Positions 33,861 through 41,786 of a stretch of DNA of 64,000 nt are shown here, one piece after another. The position numbers were made by a program, and so were the translations under genes. How positions within the stretch are numbered: position 1 is the stretch's first letter; every line of letters starts with the position of its first letter. This stretch comes from Spirochaetales bacterium. GTDB taxonomy: Bacteria; Spirochaetota; Spirochaetia; UBA9216. The stretch is taken from the NCBI GenBank assembly GCA_016839055.1, contig JAEKNX010000010.1, positions 1 to 64,000 on the forward strand, given 5' to 3'. Below the pieces are notes generated by a model, which worked only from the letters and a program-made list of their open reading frames with translations, made no database searches and had not been told where the DNA came from.

Positions 33861-33866
33861 TATAAA
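33861..33866 (+). promoter_or_regulatory. -10 box of PflX-type gene, leaderless
   Basis: TATAAA lies 7 bases before the ATG at 33874, and no Shine-Dalgarno is present. The -35 region is poor (TGTTTT at 17 bases spacing), so the call rests on the -10 box and its distance. Confidence 0.4.
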
Positions 33867-33873
33867 GATTGTT

Positions 33874-34860
33874 ATGAATGAGATCTCGGCCTTGTACAGG
33901 CACTGCACCTTATGTCCAAAAGATTGCGGAATAGACCGGCTCTCGGGGCAGAGAGGATATTGCCGAATGTCGGGGGACATGTTTATAGCCTCGGCAGTTC
34001 TTCACAGGGGTGAGGAACCTCCGCTCTCCGGCTTAAACGGATCTGGTGCGATATTTTTCAGCGGATGCACCCTGGGCTGCACGTTCTGCCAGAATATCCA
34101 GATTAGCTGTCCTTCCGGCGGCTTGATGGGAGCGGGGGTTTCCGCTGATGAGCTTTCGGAAATTATGCTGACCCTTGAGAACCGGGGCGCGGCCAATATA
34201 AATCTTGTAACTGCTACCCAGTTTACGCCATCTGTGATAGACGCACTTAAAGCCGCACGCAGGCACGGCCTCGGCATTCCGGTTGCCTGGAACTCCTCCG
34301 GCTATGAATCCGTTGAAACAATAAAAAGTCTGGCGGGGATAGTCGATATCTGGCTGCCCGATCTGAAAACCCTCGACGTGGGGCTCTCCGGCCGGCTTTT
34401 TGGGGCTCCGGATTATCCTGCTGCTGCGGCCTCGGCGCTGAAGGCGATGGCCGCGTCACTAGTTGCCGGCGGCGGCACCTTCCTCGAGGACGATATAATG
34501 AGGCGGGGAATGATAATGCGTCACCTGGTTCTTCCGGGCCATGTTGAGACAAGTATAGACGTTCTTAGATGGTATGCCGAGAATCTGATGGGCACGGCTA
34601 TGCTCTCACTCATGGTTCAATATACTCCGGTGAATGAGGCAGGAGCCCGAATAGCCTCTTCGGGCTACATGATTTCAGAAGCCGATTACGAGAAGCTCCT
34701 CTGCGCTCTGGAGGACTTCGGGATAGATGAGGGCTTTATTCAGGAACCGGAGGCGGCCGACAGCAAGTGGATACCTGATTTCAGCAGACTTAATCCTTTT
34801 CCGGCAGATTATTCTATGCCCGTCTGGCATTGGCGGGAGGGTCATCTTCCTAAAGTCTGA
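33874..34860 (+). CDS. Radical SAM protein, PflX/COG1313 type
   Basis: This 328-residue iron-sulfur protein has an N-terminal cysteine cluster (CTLCPKDCGIDR, then GYCRM, about 10-33) and the radical SAM motif FSGCTLGCTFCQN (CxxxCxxC, about 64-76). Family segments VVAWNSSGYES-like (PVAWNSSGY) and IWLPDLKTL follow. It resembles putative pyruvate-formate-lyase-activating proteins of the PflX branch, whose substrate protein is not established. It is cytoplasmic and oxygen-sensitive by type, which suits an anaerobe. Its stop codon directly adjoins the stop of the convergent rsmE. Confidence 0.88.
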   Translation: MNEISALYRHCTLCPKDCGIDRLSGQRGYCRMSGDMFIASAVLHRGEEPPLSGLNGSGAIFFSGCTLGCTFCQNIQISCPSGGLMGAGVSADELSEIMLTLENRGAANINLVTATQFTPSVIDALKAARRHGLGIPVAWNSSGYESVETIKSLAGIVDIWLPDLKTLDVGLSGRLFGAPDYPAAAASALKAMAASLVAGGGTFLEDDIMRRGMIMRHLVLPGHVETSIDVLRWYAENLMGTAMLSLMVQYTPVNEAGARIASSGYMISEADYEKLLCALEDFGIDEGFIQEPEAADSKWIPDFSRLNPFPADYSMPVWHWREGHLPKV

Positions 34861-35634
34861 TTACAGCATTCCCATCCCTGAGAGGCAGAGAGCTGTTCCC
34901 GTTATAGAGGCCGTCTCGGTTCGTAGAACCCTTTCTCCTATAGATGCAAGGGTGAAGCCTGCGTCTCTTAGAATACCGCGTTCCCGGCCGGTCCATCCTC
35001 TCTCAGAGCCTACGGCCAGAATTGTTTCAGCCGCCGGGCGTATCTGGGCTTCAGGGGTTCTCCAGTAGGTTGAAAGGGAAACATCTGCCTCGTAGTTATC
35101 AAGTGCTATCAGGCGGGGAGACGCCCCGCCTGATAGCACAGTCCTGACAGCGGATTCCAGGCTTACTTCAATCCGGCACTCCGGAATCGAGGTGCAGAAT
35201 GCCTGCTGCGCCCCCTCTATAAACAGTTCATGCAGCTTTTCCGGTTTGAGAGCACTGCTTTCCGCGTAGCTCCTTTCTCCCAGGTCGGTTCTGGTGAGAA
35301 GGAAGCGGCCGATTCCGAGTGCTGTTGCCTCTTTCAATACCTTTTTTACTGTTTGAGGGCGCGAGAGCCCAAGCAGAAGAGTCAGCGGAAACAGTCCTGC
35401 CGGATCGGCCTCCGGAAAAAAGGTTAGAGTCATGTTTTCGGAAGATATTGATACAATAACAGCCTTGCCGCGTTTTCTGTTTATAATTCCCGCATCAAGT
35501 CTGCTTCCAACGCCTGCCTTCAATACCTTTAAAATGTGAACTGCCCTCGAGTCACCGAGATCTATTATTATTTCGGCACTGGAATCATCCAGCTGCCGGC
35601 AAATTTCATCTTCTTCGAATAAGATCAGATTCAT
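34861..35634 (-). CDS. rsmE: 16S rRNA m3U1498 methyltransferase
   Basis: This 257-residue SPOUT methyltransferase has an N-terminal PUA-like domain (about 1-75) and a C-terminal knot domain. Family signatures are LGLSRPQTVKKVLKEATALG, EGAQQAF-CTSIPE, and the AdoMet loop AVGSERGWTGRERGILRDAGF followed by LGERVLRTETA-like (IGERVLRTETAS). It methylates U1498 of 16S rRNA. A TTGTAA-N18-TAGGCT promoter-like pair (minus strand, -10 at 35641-35646) ends 6 bases before the ATG. Confidence 0.95.
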   Translation of the reverse strand: MNLILFEEDEICRQLDDSSAEIIIDLGDSRAVHILKVLKAGVGSRLDAGIINRKRGKAVIVSISSENMTLTFFPEADPAGLFPLTLLLGLSRPQTVKKVLKEATALGIGRFLLTRTDLGERSYAESSALKPEKLHELFIEGAQQAFCTSIPECRIEVSLESAVRTVLSGGASPRLIALDNYEADVSLSTYWRTPEAQIRPAAETILAVGSERGWTGRERGILRDAGFTLASIGERVLRTETASITGTALCLSGMGML

Positions 35635-35701
35635 TCTCCGAGCCTAACACCAAGAAGGCTCTGATTACAAGAGTGAGGGGGAGGCCGGCCTTAATTTCGA
35701 C

Positions 35702-35730
35702 TGGAAAAACCGGAGCAGCAGTAGTAGAAT
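35702..35730 (+). promoter_or_regulatory. Leaderless-type promoter of histidine kinase gene
   Basis: TGGAAA (35702-35707), a 17-base spacer and TAGAAT (35725-35730) are followed by 5 bases and the ATG at 35736. No ribosome binding site is visible. Confidence 0.5.
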
Positions 35731-35735
35731 AAGAC

Positions 35736-37838
35736 ATGTTCGCCGATGTCAGTTTGATAATATTATTCATTTTCGACTTTGCCCTCATCTACATGATTTA
35801 TTTCTATAACCCGCTTGGAACGATAAACCGGTTTTTTACGCTCCTGATTATTCCGATTATGCTGTCGAACATTGAAATGTTTCTGCTGCGGAGTGTTGTG
35901 AATGAGCTGTCTCTTGATATTGCGCTTAATATGGCCTTTCTCGGCGGACTATCCTTCTTTCCTCTTTTTTACCATTTCTCGTTTTATTATCCGCGGAACG
36001 TAATGAATGAGAATAGAAGCAGGCGGATGATATTCTTATATGTCGCTACGATTCTCATCGGTGTACTGCTGTTTTTTACCTATAAACTCAAGCTCGATTC
36101 AGCCCTCGGGGCCGACCTTCGGCAGATAATCGCTTTTTTCAAGACTAATCCGCTCTTTTTCTCAATTTATGTCATAGCGATAATTTATATGCTTCTGCTC
36201 CTTGTTCTGACAATTGTGAGGTTTGTGAAGGCCTTCAGGCTGAAGCTGATGCCGGGAGAAAAACGGAATATAATAATGATTATCACAGGATTCATACCAA
36301 CATCTTTCGCCCTGCTGTTCAGTTATTTCCTCTTTCTCCCGCTTCGGAGCGGAATCTATATTTACATCGCGGCCTCATCCTTCTATACCATATATTTCAT
36401 CATCCTGCTGTTTTCCTTCGGCTATGTTGACCGGATAGCTGCCGTCAGGACTCTTTTTACCTATCCGCTGCTTTTTTTGATTATTTTCATTCTTTTTGAG
36501 TATGGCCTGTCGGAGCTTAACATCAGGCTCGTGAAAATATTTAAGATAGATCTCCAGTTTTTTATGTTAACCGAAGTTCTTGTCCTCATGCTGCTTCTTC
36601 AGCCTCTTATGAAGTTCATGGAAGCCAGACTGTTTAAGGCAGGTAAAGCTGGCTCGCGAGATTTTCATCGACTGCTTAAGGATTCGACGGGAGGGCTTGC
36701 CGGAATTATTTCACTGACGGATTTGACATCCTTTCTTAATGATATTTTCAAGGGCAAGCTAAGGCTCAGTGATTTTTATCTGATGATCCGTGACCATGTC
36801 TCCGGGGATTTTCTGATTTCCGGAGATGATGGTTCGGACGGGTTGGTTTTTCCACGTTCCGGAGAGCTTGTAGGAAAGCTTGAGGGCAGCCGGAGGATTA
36901 TGGATATCCAGCAGATTGCCCTTGCATGGCATGAGGGAGAGGAGCTTGCCGATATTTCAGATCGCAGGATAATTCTTATTGCTCCTCTTTTTGAGAAGGC
37001 AGAGCTCATTGGTGCCTGTCTGTTTGGTGAACCGGGGCCTGCCCGAGCCTGGTATCCGTCAGAGAAGGAAGGGCTTGAGACTCTGATGTCTAGTCTGTCG
37101 GTGGTTATCGCGCGTTGTAATACTCATGAAAAGGCAATAGCACTCGAGAAGAAGCAGGCGTCAATAGAGAAGATGGCCGTCCTGAGTGAAATATCTTCCG
37201 GGATAGCACACGAGATAAGAAATCCGCTGTCAATTATCGCGGCTTCAGCCGAGACCCTTGTAGGCCGGGATCTTTCTTCCGAAGAGGTTAAACGTTTCTC
37301 GGCCTATATTCAAGATGAGACCGAGAGGATGTCCAGGCTTCTAAATAGAATTTTGTCTGTTTCCGTCACCTCGGCTGTCGCTCACCGGCCGGAGAATGTC
37401 ATCAATATTATTCAGCGTGCCCTTGATCTATTGTCGACAAAATTCAGGAAGAAGAACCTTAGGGTTGATTTTTTGCATCCAGGACGACATTGCGTTGCAG
37501 TCATCGACAAGGAAGTCCTGATGCAGATCTGTCTTAACCTGATGCTGAATGCTATTGACGCGATGTCGGCCGGAATGAGGCTCAGGCTAGAGGTAGATTA
37601 TTTCGACAGCAGCAGAGTGAAGATAGTGTTTGCGAATGACGGACCTGTTATCCCTGATGACATACGTGCCCGAATTTTCGACCCCTTCTTTACGACAAAG
37701 AAGACCGGTACCGGCCTGGGGCTTTCTGTCACCCAGCGTCTGGTAAGGGAAGCTTCCGGTGAGATCAGTCTCCTGGAGGCGGATGATCAGACGGTTTTTC
37801 AAATTCTTCTACCTGCTGCAACCGATTTTATGCGATAA
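35736..37838 (+). CDS. Membrane sensor histidine kinase, NtrB/AtoS-like
   Basis: This 700-residue kinase has an N-terminal membrane domain with about eight spans (1-290), a GAF-like linker domain (about 330-460), a short coiled coil, and a HisKA domain with SSGIAHEIRNPLS (phospho-acceptor H492). The HATPase domain follows, with the G1 box NDGPVIPDD, IFDPFFTTKKTGTGLGLSV and a final GEISLLE. It autophosphorylates and passes phosphate to the sigma-54 regulator encoded 18 bases downstream. The membrane-GAF-kinase layout recalls PrsK-type kinases, but that identity is not claimed. The signal is unknown. Confidence 0.92.
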   Translation: MFADVSLIILFIFDFALIYMIYFYNPLGTINRFFTLLIIPIMLSNIEMFLLRSVVNELSLDIALNMAFLGGLSFFPLFYHFSFYYPRNVMNENRSRRMIFLYVATILIGVLLFFTYKLKLDSALGADLRQIIAFFKTNPLFFSIYVIAIIYMLLLLVLTIVRFVKAFRLKLMPGEKRNIIMIITGFIPTSFALLFSYFLFLPLRSGIYIYIAASSFYTIYFIILLFSFGYVDRIAAVRTLFTYPLLFLIIFILFEYGLSELNIRLVKIFKIDLQFFMLTEVLVLMLLLQPLMKFMEARLFKAGKAGSRDFHRLLKDSTGGLAGIISLTDLTSFLNDIFKGKLRLSDFYLMIRDHVSGDFLISGDDGSDGLVFPRSGELVGKLEGSRRIMDIQQIALAWHEGEELADISDRRIILIAPLFEKAELIGACLFGEPGPARAWYPSEKEGLETLMSSLSVVIARCNTHEKAIALEKKQASIEKMAVLSEISSGIAHEIRNPLSIIAASAETLVGRDLSSEEVKRFSAYIQDETERMSRLLNRILSVSVTSAVAHRPENVINIIQRALDLLSTKFRKKNLRVDFLHPGRHCVAVIDKEVLMQICLNLMLNAIDAMSAGMRLRLEVDYFDSSRVKIVFANDGPVIPDDIRARIFDPFFTTKKTGTGLGLSVTQRLVREASGEISLLEADDQTVFQILLPAATDFMR

Positions 37839-37856
37839 TCCATTCAGGAAAATAAA

Positions 37857-39236
37857 ATGACTCCGGATCTTGGGAAGAAAATAATAATAATTGAAGACGA
37901 AGAGCGTCTGCTGGATCTGATTATATTCAACCTCAACGACAAGTATAATGTTGCGGGGTTCCCCTCTGCCGAGTTTTTTCTGGAATCTTATATCCCCGAC
38001 GAGACCCTGATGGTTATTACGGATGTTCGTCTTCCCGGAAAGAGCGGGATTGATGTCCTTAAAGCGGTAAAGCTTGTCTCTAAAGATGTTCCTGTAGTTA
38101 TAATGACGGCTTACGGCAGTATTGATCAGGCCGTCTCCGCTGTGAAGCTCGGGGCCTATGACTACCTGACCAAGCCTGTTGCGTTCAAGCAGCTGGTGGA
38201 ACTGATAGAAAGAGTAAAAACTTACAGAAGCAGCATCACTCTCGAGGCTCCCCTTTTTCCCGAAGATTCAGGCTTCATCACCTGTGACGGGATAACCACC
38301 GAGCAGTTGAATCTTGCAGCCCGTGTGGCGGGACAGAAGGTTCCGGTGCTTATTCTAGGAGAGACGGGAACCGGAAAAGAGATTGTTTCCGAACTGGTGC
38401 ATAAGGCCAGCGGGAGGACCGGCGAGTTTGTGAAGATTAACTGCGCGGCAATTCCGTCTGAGCTGCTCGAAGGGGAGCTCTTCGGGTACCGTAAGGGCGC
38501 CTTTACCGGGGCAACTGATTCATATGAAGGGAAGGTTAAACTCTCCGACGGCGGTACGCTTTTTCTTGATGAAATAGGCGATCTTTCAGAGAGTCTTCAG
38601 GCGAAACTCCTACGGGTTCTTGAGGATGAGAGTTTCTATCCTCTTGGTGATAATAAACTAACATCGGTCGATCTTCGGGTAGTTGCGGCAACAAACAGGG
38701 ATCTTAAGGCTGAGGTAGATGCCGGACGTTTTCGTTCTGATCTCTATTATCGGCTGGCGGTAGTGCCAATCCGGATTCCGCCGCTTAAAGAACGGCAGGG
38801 TGATGTGATGTTGATAGCCAGATCCTTCTTTGAGAAGTTGGTTTCGGAAGGCAGAACCAGGGCGAAGTATATTGACACGTCTGTTTATGACGGACTTGCC
38901 TCATATAGTTGGCCCGGCAATGTTCGGGAGCTGCGTAATGTTATCACGCAGATGGCCCTCTTGGCAGGGAGCGATGAGATAGGGATAAGCAGGCTTCCAT
39001 CCGAGATAATGAGGGCGAACATCCGCGCCGAAGGCATTCCCTCCACCTATGAAGAGCTTAAGGAAATGAAGAAGATTCTCAAAAATGAAACTGTTTCGAG
39101 GATTGAGAAGCAGTTTATTCTGTCCGCCTTGATTAGAAATGACTGGAATGTTTCCCGGACATCAGCGGCGGTCGGAGTCGACCGCCGCTATCTTCAGAAT
39201 CTGATGAAAAAATATAACATCAAAAAACAGGATTAA
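37857..39236 (+). CDS. Sigma-54-dependent response regulator, NtrC family
   Basis: This 459-residue protein has a receiver domain (1-120, phosphoryl site D56 in ITDVRLPGKSG), a sigma-54 AAA+ domain with Walker A GETGTGKE (167-174), the polymerase-contact loop GAFTGA (213-218) and LFLDEIGD, and a C-terminal Fis-type helix-turn-helix (NDWNVSRTSAAVGVDRRYLQ). It activates sigma-54 promoters after phosphorylation by the upstream kinase. Its 3' end overlaps the convergent radical SAM gene by 4 bases. That gene carries a consensus sigma-54 promoter, which makes it the obvious target. Confidence 0.95.
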   Translation: MTPDLGKKIIIIEDEERLLDLIIFNLNDKYNVAGFPSAEFFLESYIPDETLMVITDVRLPGKSGIDVLKAVKLVSKDVPVVIMTAYGSIDQAVSAVKLGAYDYLTKPVAFKQLVELIERVKTYRSSITLEAPLFPEDSGFITCDGITTEQLNLAARVAGQKVPVLILGETGTGKEIVSELVHKASGRTGEFVKINCAAIPSELLEGELFGYRKGAFTGATDSYEGKVKLSDGGTLFLDEIGDLSESLQAKLLRVLEDESFYPLGDNKLTSVDLRVVAATNRDLKAEVDAGRFRSDLYYRLAVVPIRIPPLKERQGDVMLIARSFFEKLVSEGRTRAKYIDTSVYDGLASYSWPGNVRELRNVITQMALLAGSDEIGISRLPSEIMRANIRAEGIPSTYEELKEMKKILKNETVSRIEKQFILSALIRNDWNVSRTSAAVGVDRRYLQNLMKKYNIKKQD

Positions 39237-40726
39237 ACCTTCGCTTCTTCAGGTTTTTTCTCCTTCGCCGGCCCGCCGTTGTCGACTGTGGCGGAAATTT
39301 TTTCTCCGCTTTTGAACTCAAAGAGCTTTTTAAAGTATTTCTCGTCCTTATTCCAGCGGAAGCCGGGGGTGTTTATGTCTCTTACCCACTTGTCTTCGGT
39401 CAGCTCCTTTATCTGCTCGGAATAGTCGTCGATGAACTTCATTACTTCAGGATCGTTGACTATGTCCTCCGACCCCTGATGAGCTTCCTTTGCTACATGT
39501 TTATGTACTGCGTTTCTGAGAATCTGCGGGTTGTCTATTATCATGCAGGGGCGCCTGAGGTTTGCGTTCTCGTTGTACGGAAATGCTCCCCTTATTTCCC
39601 TGAAGAAAGGACTGTTGAAAATATCGATGAGTGGCTTATCACGGATATTGTCTACTCCGAAGTGGGCGAAGACGCAGGCTTCAACATTTCCGGAGTTCAG
39701 GATGTGAACGTACTGTCTTCCGCCTGCAAGGCATCCTCCTACTAGCTCTCCGTCATTCCAGAAATCGGCGAGGAAGAGCGGGTATTTTTCCCGGAGCTCT
39801 TTAACCCGTTTTCCGGTGGCCACGCGCTGTTCCGGAGTAGGAACGAGATCCAGGAGAGGATCCTTGCCCACCGGCATGAAGACAAAGAACCAGCCGAATA
39901 TTGCCCCCAGACTTAGGAAGTGTTCCATCAGTTTGTCGTTGGTTATGACATCAAAGTTATGTCTGGTTACTGTGATAGATATTCCAAAAAGGACTCCTTC
40001 CGCCCTGAGATTGGCCATTGCGACATGTATTTTTTTCCACATACCCTTGCCTCGTCGAGCGTCGGTCTCCTTTTCCCAGCCTTCAACCGAGATTGCGGCC
40101 GCTACATTGCCGAGTTTGCGGAGTTTTCTGCAGGTTTCCCTGTCCAGCAGGGTTCCGTTTGTATAAGTTAAGAAGAACATGTCTTTATGTTTTTTAAAGA
40201 GTCTCAGCAGCATGTCTTTGAGAACCCAAGGTTCTCCGCCTGAGATGACGACGAAATATGAGCCGTTTTCCTTCAGCTGGGTGAAGATGCTGTCAAGTTC
40301 GGATTCTGAGAGTTCACCGTCCTTGAGGTAGAGTCCTGCATAACAGCCCTGACATCTTAGATTACATCGCATTGATGGACTGATTGCCACGAAATTAGGA
40401 ACCCATCTCACGTCCGGATCTTTGCGGATTTCATTTCTGAGGGCTGCGCCCTTGTAGAGATGGTTATATATCAGGTTTGTGAGGATTTTACGCTTGTAAT
40501 CGTTGCTGAGTTCCTTGCCGACTCTGAGAAATATCTCATGGAAGGGTGTTCCTTCTTTCATTGATTTATCCAGCGCATTCATGAAGAAATAAAGGCTGTT
40601 TTCGGTTTTAAGGTATTTATTTGAGTATTCGACCATGAGTTCAAGGTCTCTTTTTTTTCCAGAGAATCCTTTTGCAAATCTTCTGAACAGTATATTCCTT
40701 AAGATTGGATTATCCATTTTCCTCAT
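39233..40726 (-). CDS. Radical SAM/SPASM-like protein under sigma-54 control
   Basis: This 497-residue protein has an N-terminal helical region (1-105), a radical SAM core with CNLRCQGCYA (Cys121, 125, 128), the GGEP motif in VISGGEPWVLKD, and a C-terminal cysteine segment of SPASM type (GGCLAGGRQYVHILNSG, then VEACVFAHFGVDNI). The last 120 residues are charged and include a Lys/Glu/Pro-rich tail. Substrate and reaction are unknown; relatives modify peptides or lipids. AAGGAG lies 7 bases upstream of the ATG. Only this gene in the window has a clear sigma-54 promoter. Confidence 0.85.
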   Translation of the reverse strand: MRKMDNPILRNILFRRFAKGFSGKKRDLELMVEYSNKYLKTENSLYFFMNALDKSMKEGTPFHEIFLRVGKELSNDYKRKILTNLIYNHLYKGAALRNEIRKDPDVRWVPNFVAISPSMRCNLRCQGCYAGLYLKDGELSESELDSIFTQLKENGSYFVVISGGEPWVLKDMLLRLFKKHKDMFFLTYTNGTLLDRETCRKLRKLGNVAAAISVEGWEKETDARRGKGMWKKIHVAMANLRAEGVLFGISITVTRHNFDVITNDKLMEHFLSLGAIFGWFFVFMPVGKDPLLDLVPTPEQRVATGKRVKELREKYPLFLADFWNDGELVGGCLAGGRQYVHILNSGNVEACVFAHFGVDNIRDKPLIDIFNSPFFREIRGAFPYNENANLRRPCMIIDNPQILRNAVHKHVAKEAHQGSEDIVNDPEVMKFIDDYSEQIKELTEDKWVRDINTPGFRWNKDEKYFKKLFEFKSGEKISATVDNGGPAKEKKPEEAKV

Positions 40727-40774
40727 AATTTTTCTCCTTCATGTTTTAGTTGAAAAATGTGTTTATCAATATCG

Positions 40775-40790
40775 TGCAATAAGTGTGCCA
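40775..40790 (-). promoter_or_regulatory. Sigma-54 (-24/-12) promoter
   Basis: On the minus strand TGGCAC (40785-40790), a 5-base spacer and TTGCA (40775-40779) match the sigma-54 consensus with the correct 12-base GG-to-GC distance. Transcription would start about 40 bases upstream of the radical SAM gene. Confidence 0.85.
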
Positions 40791-40821
40791 GTAATTGGAC
40801 GAAAGAAGGAGGCGATGGTGT

Positions 40822-40844
40822 AATTGCTTATGCTGCATATAATT
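40822..40844 (-). promoter_or_regulatory. Candidate enhancer-binding site for the NtrC-type regulator
   Basis: TATGC-T-GCATA (40829-40839) is a perfect palindrome flanked by AATT on both sides (40822-40825, 40841-40844). It lies about 40 bases upstream of the -24 element, close to where activators of sigma-54 promoters bind. The assignment to the neighbouring regulator is inference. The rest of the 270-base gap shows no gene. Confidence 0.35.
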
Positions 40845-40959
40845 ATTTCAAGTTCAATTATTTGGAAGGGAGGTTGATGTTTTTCACTGCGATATTTTTA
40901 GTTATCTTTTATCGGGAAAAACTTTGGAAATTTTCTAAATGATTATATTATAAAGACTT

Positions 40960-40989
40960 AGCGGGTGCGAGCATGAACTCGCACCCGCT
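40960..40989. terminator. Strong hairpin after UMP kinase gene
   Basis: AGCGGGTGCGAG (40960-40971) and CTCGCACCCGCT (40978-40989) form a 12-base-pair stem with a 6-base loop. On the plus strand TTTTAT follows; on the minus strand the tail is only moderately T-rich. It most likely ends the kinase transcript. Confidence 0.75.
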
Positions 40990-40998
40990 TTTATAGGT

Positions 40999-41694
40999 CT
41001 ATTCCGGGCCTATGATGGTTCCGGTAAATTCAGCACCTTCTAGGAGCTTTGACAGGTTGTCAATGTCCCTGCCGGCCGCAGTGATTACGGTAAGTTTAAG
41101 TTCCGCTGCCTTTGCCGTGGCAACCGGATCGAAGGGAACATTTTTGCCGGGAACCCATTTGTCCCCAACGAGTGCTTTTAGTTCATCCCAGCTCATTCTG
41201 TCAAGAGCCACGGCGTCGGGGTCTGTATTCGGATCAGCGGAATAAACCTTGGAGACGTTCGACAGATTGATGACGGTATCGCCTCCGAAACATTCGGCCA
41301 GGACTACGGCGTCGAAGTCGGTCGACCAGCCTGGCTTCCATCCGGCTGCTACCATTATCCTTCCGTCGAAGCTTCCGGGCTTTGTCGGATCGGTTACTAC
41401 CGGATTTTCGCAAAGCTTGCCGAATATCCCCTTGATCAGCTGGGCGTTGAGTCTTGTTGCCATTATACCGATCCAGTCCTGAAGATCGCTGTCAGCATCA
41501 GCGGAGATTTCTCTGTATGCCCTCTGGTACTGCCTCGCGGGCCCCCCGCCGCCTGTTACAAAAATAAGCTTTCGGTTCGGGTCCTTATCGAGATATCTTG
41601 TAATCTCGTTGTGAAACTTTTTTATAAAATCCGTATCAACCTTATCGGGGGCGATTATTGAACCGCCGAGTGAAATTACCTTTATATTGTCCAT
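40999..41694 (-). CDS. pyrH: UMP kinase, archaeal-type
   Basis: This 231-residue amino-acid-kinase-fold protein begins ISLGGSIIAPDKVDTDF. It shows VTGGGGPARQYQ, TRLNAQLIKG, DTVINLSNVSKVYSADPNTD and a final GTIIG. The short N-terminus and these blocks match the archaeal UMP kinase branch rather than the longer usual bacterial PyrH. It phosphorylates UMP to UDP. The gene is monocistronic, has no ribosome binding site, and its promoter ends 6 bases before the ATG. Confidence 0.85.
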   Translation of the reverse strand: MDNIKVISLGGSIIAPDKVDTDFIKKFHNEITRYLDKDPNRKLIFVTGGGGPARQYQRAYREISADADSDLQDWIGIMATRLNAQLIKGIFGKLCENPVVTDPTKPGSFDGRIMVAAGWKPGWSTDFDAVVLAECFGGDTVINLSNVSKVYSADPNTDPDAVALDRMSWDELKALVGDKWVPGKNVPFDPVATAKAAELKLTVITAAGRDIDNLSKLLEGAEFTGTIIGPE

Positions 41695-41700
41695 AACCTA

Positions 41701-41729
41701 AATATAAGAATAATCAGCTTCGAGTACAA
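41701..41729 (-). promoter_or_regulatory. Leaderless-type promoter of UMP kinase gene
   Basis: On the minus strand TTGTAC (41724-41729), a 17-base spacer and TATATT (41701-41706) are followed by 6 bases and the ATG at 41694. Confidence 0.65.
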
Positions 41730-41749
41730 GTAGTGTTTGTCTATACTAG

Positions 41750-41778
41750 TGGACGTTTTAATTATTGAAGCTTATACT
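41750..41778 (+). promoter_or_regulatory. Near-leaderless promoter of TPR/zinc protein gene
   Basis: TGGACG (41750-41755), a 17-base spacer and TATACT (41773-41778) are followed by 8 bases and the ATG at 41787. No Shine-Dalgarno is seen. Confidence 0.55.
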
Positions 41779-41786
41779 TCAAGTAC

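Noticed and set aside
40757-40942. Short plus-strand frame of 61 codons in the radical SAM promoter region
   Set aside because: It covers the sigma-54 promoter and palindrome, has no protein-like composition and no convincing ribosome site.
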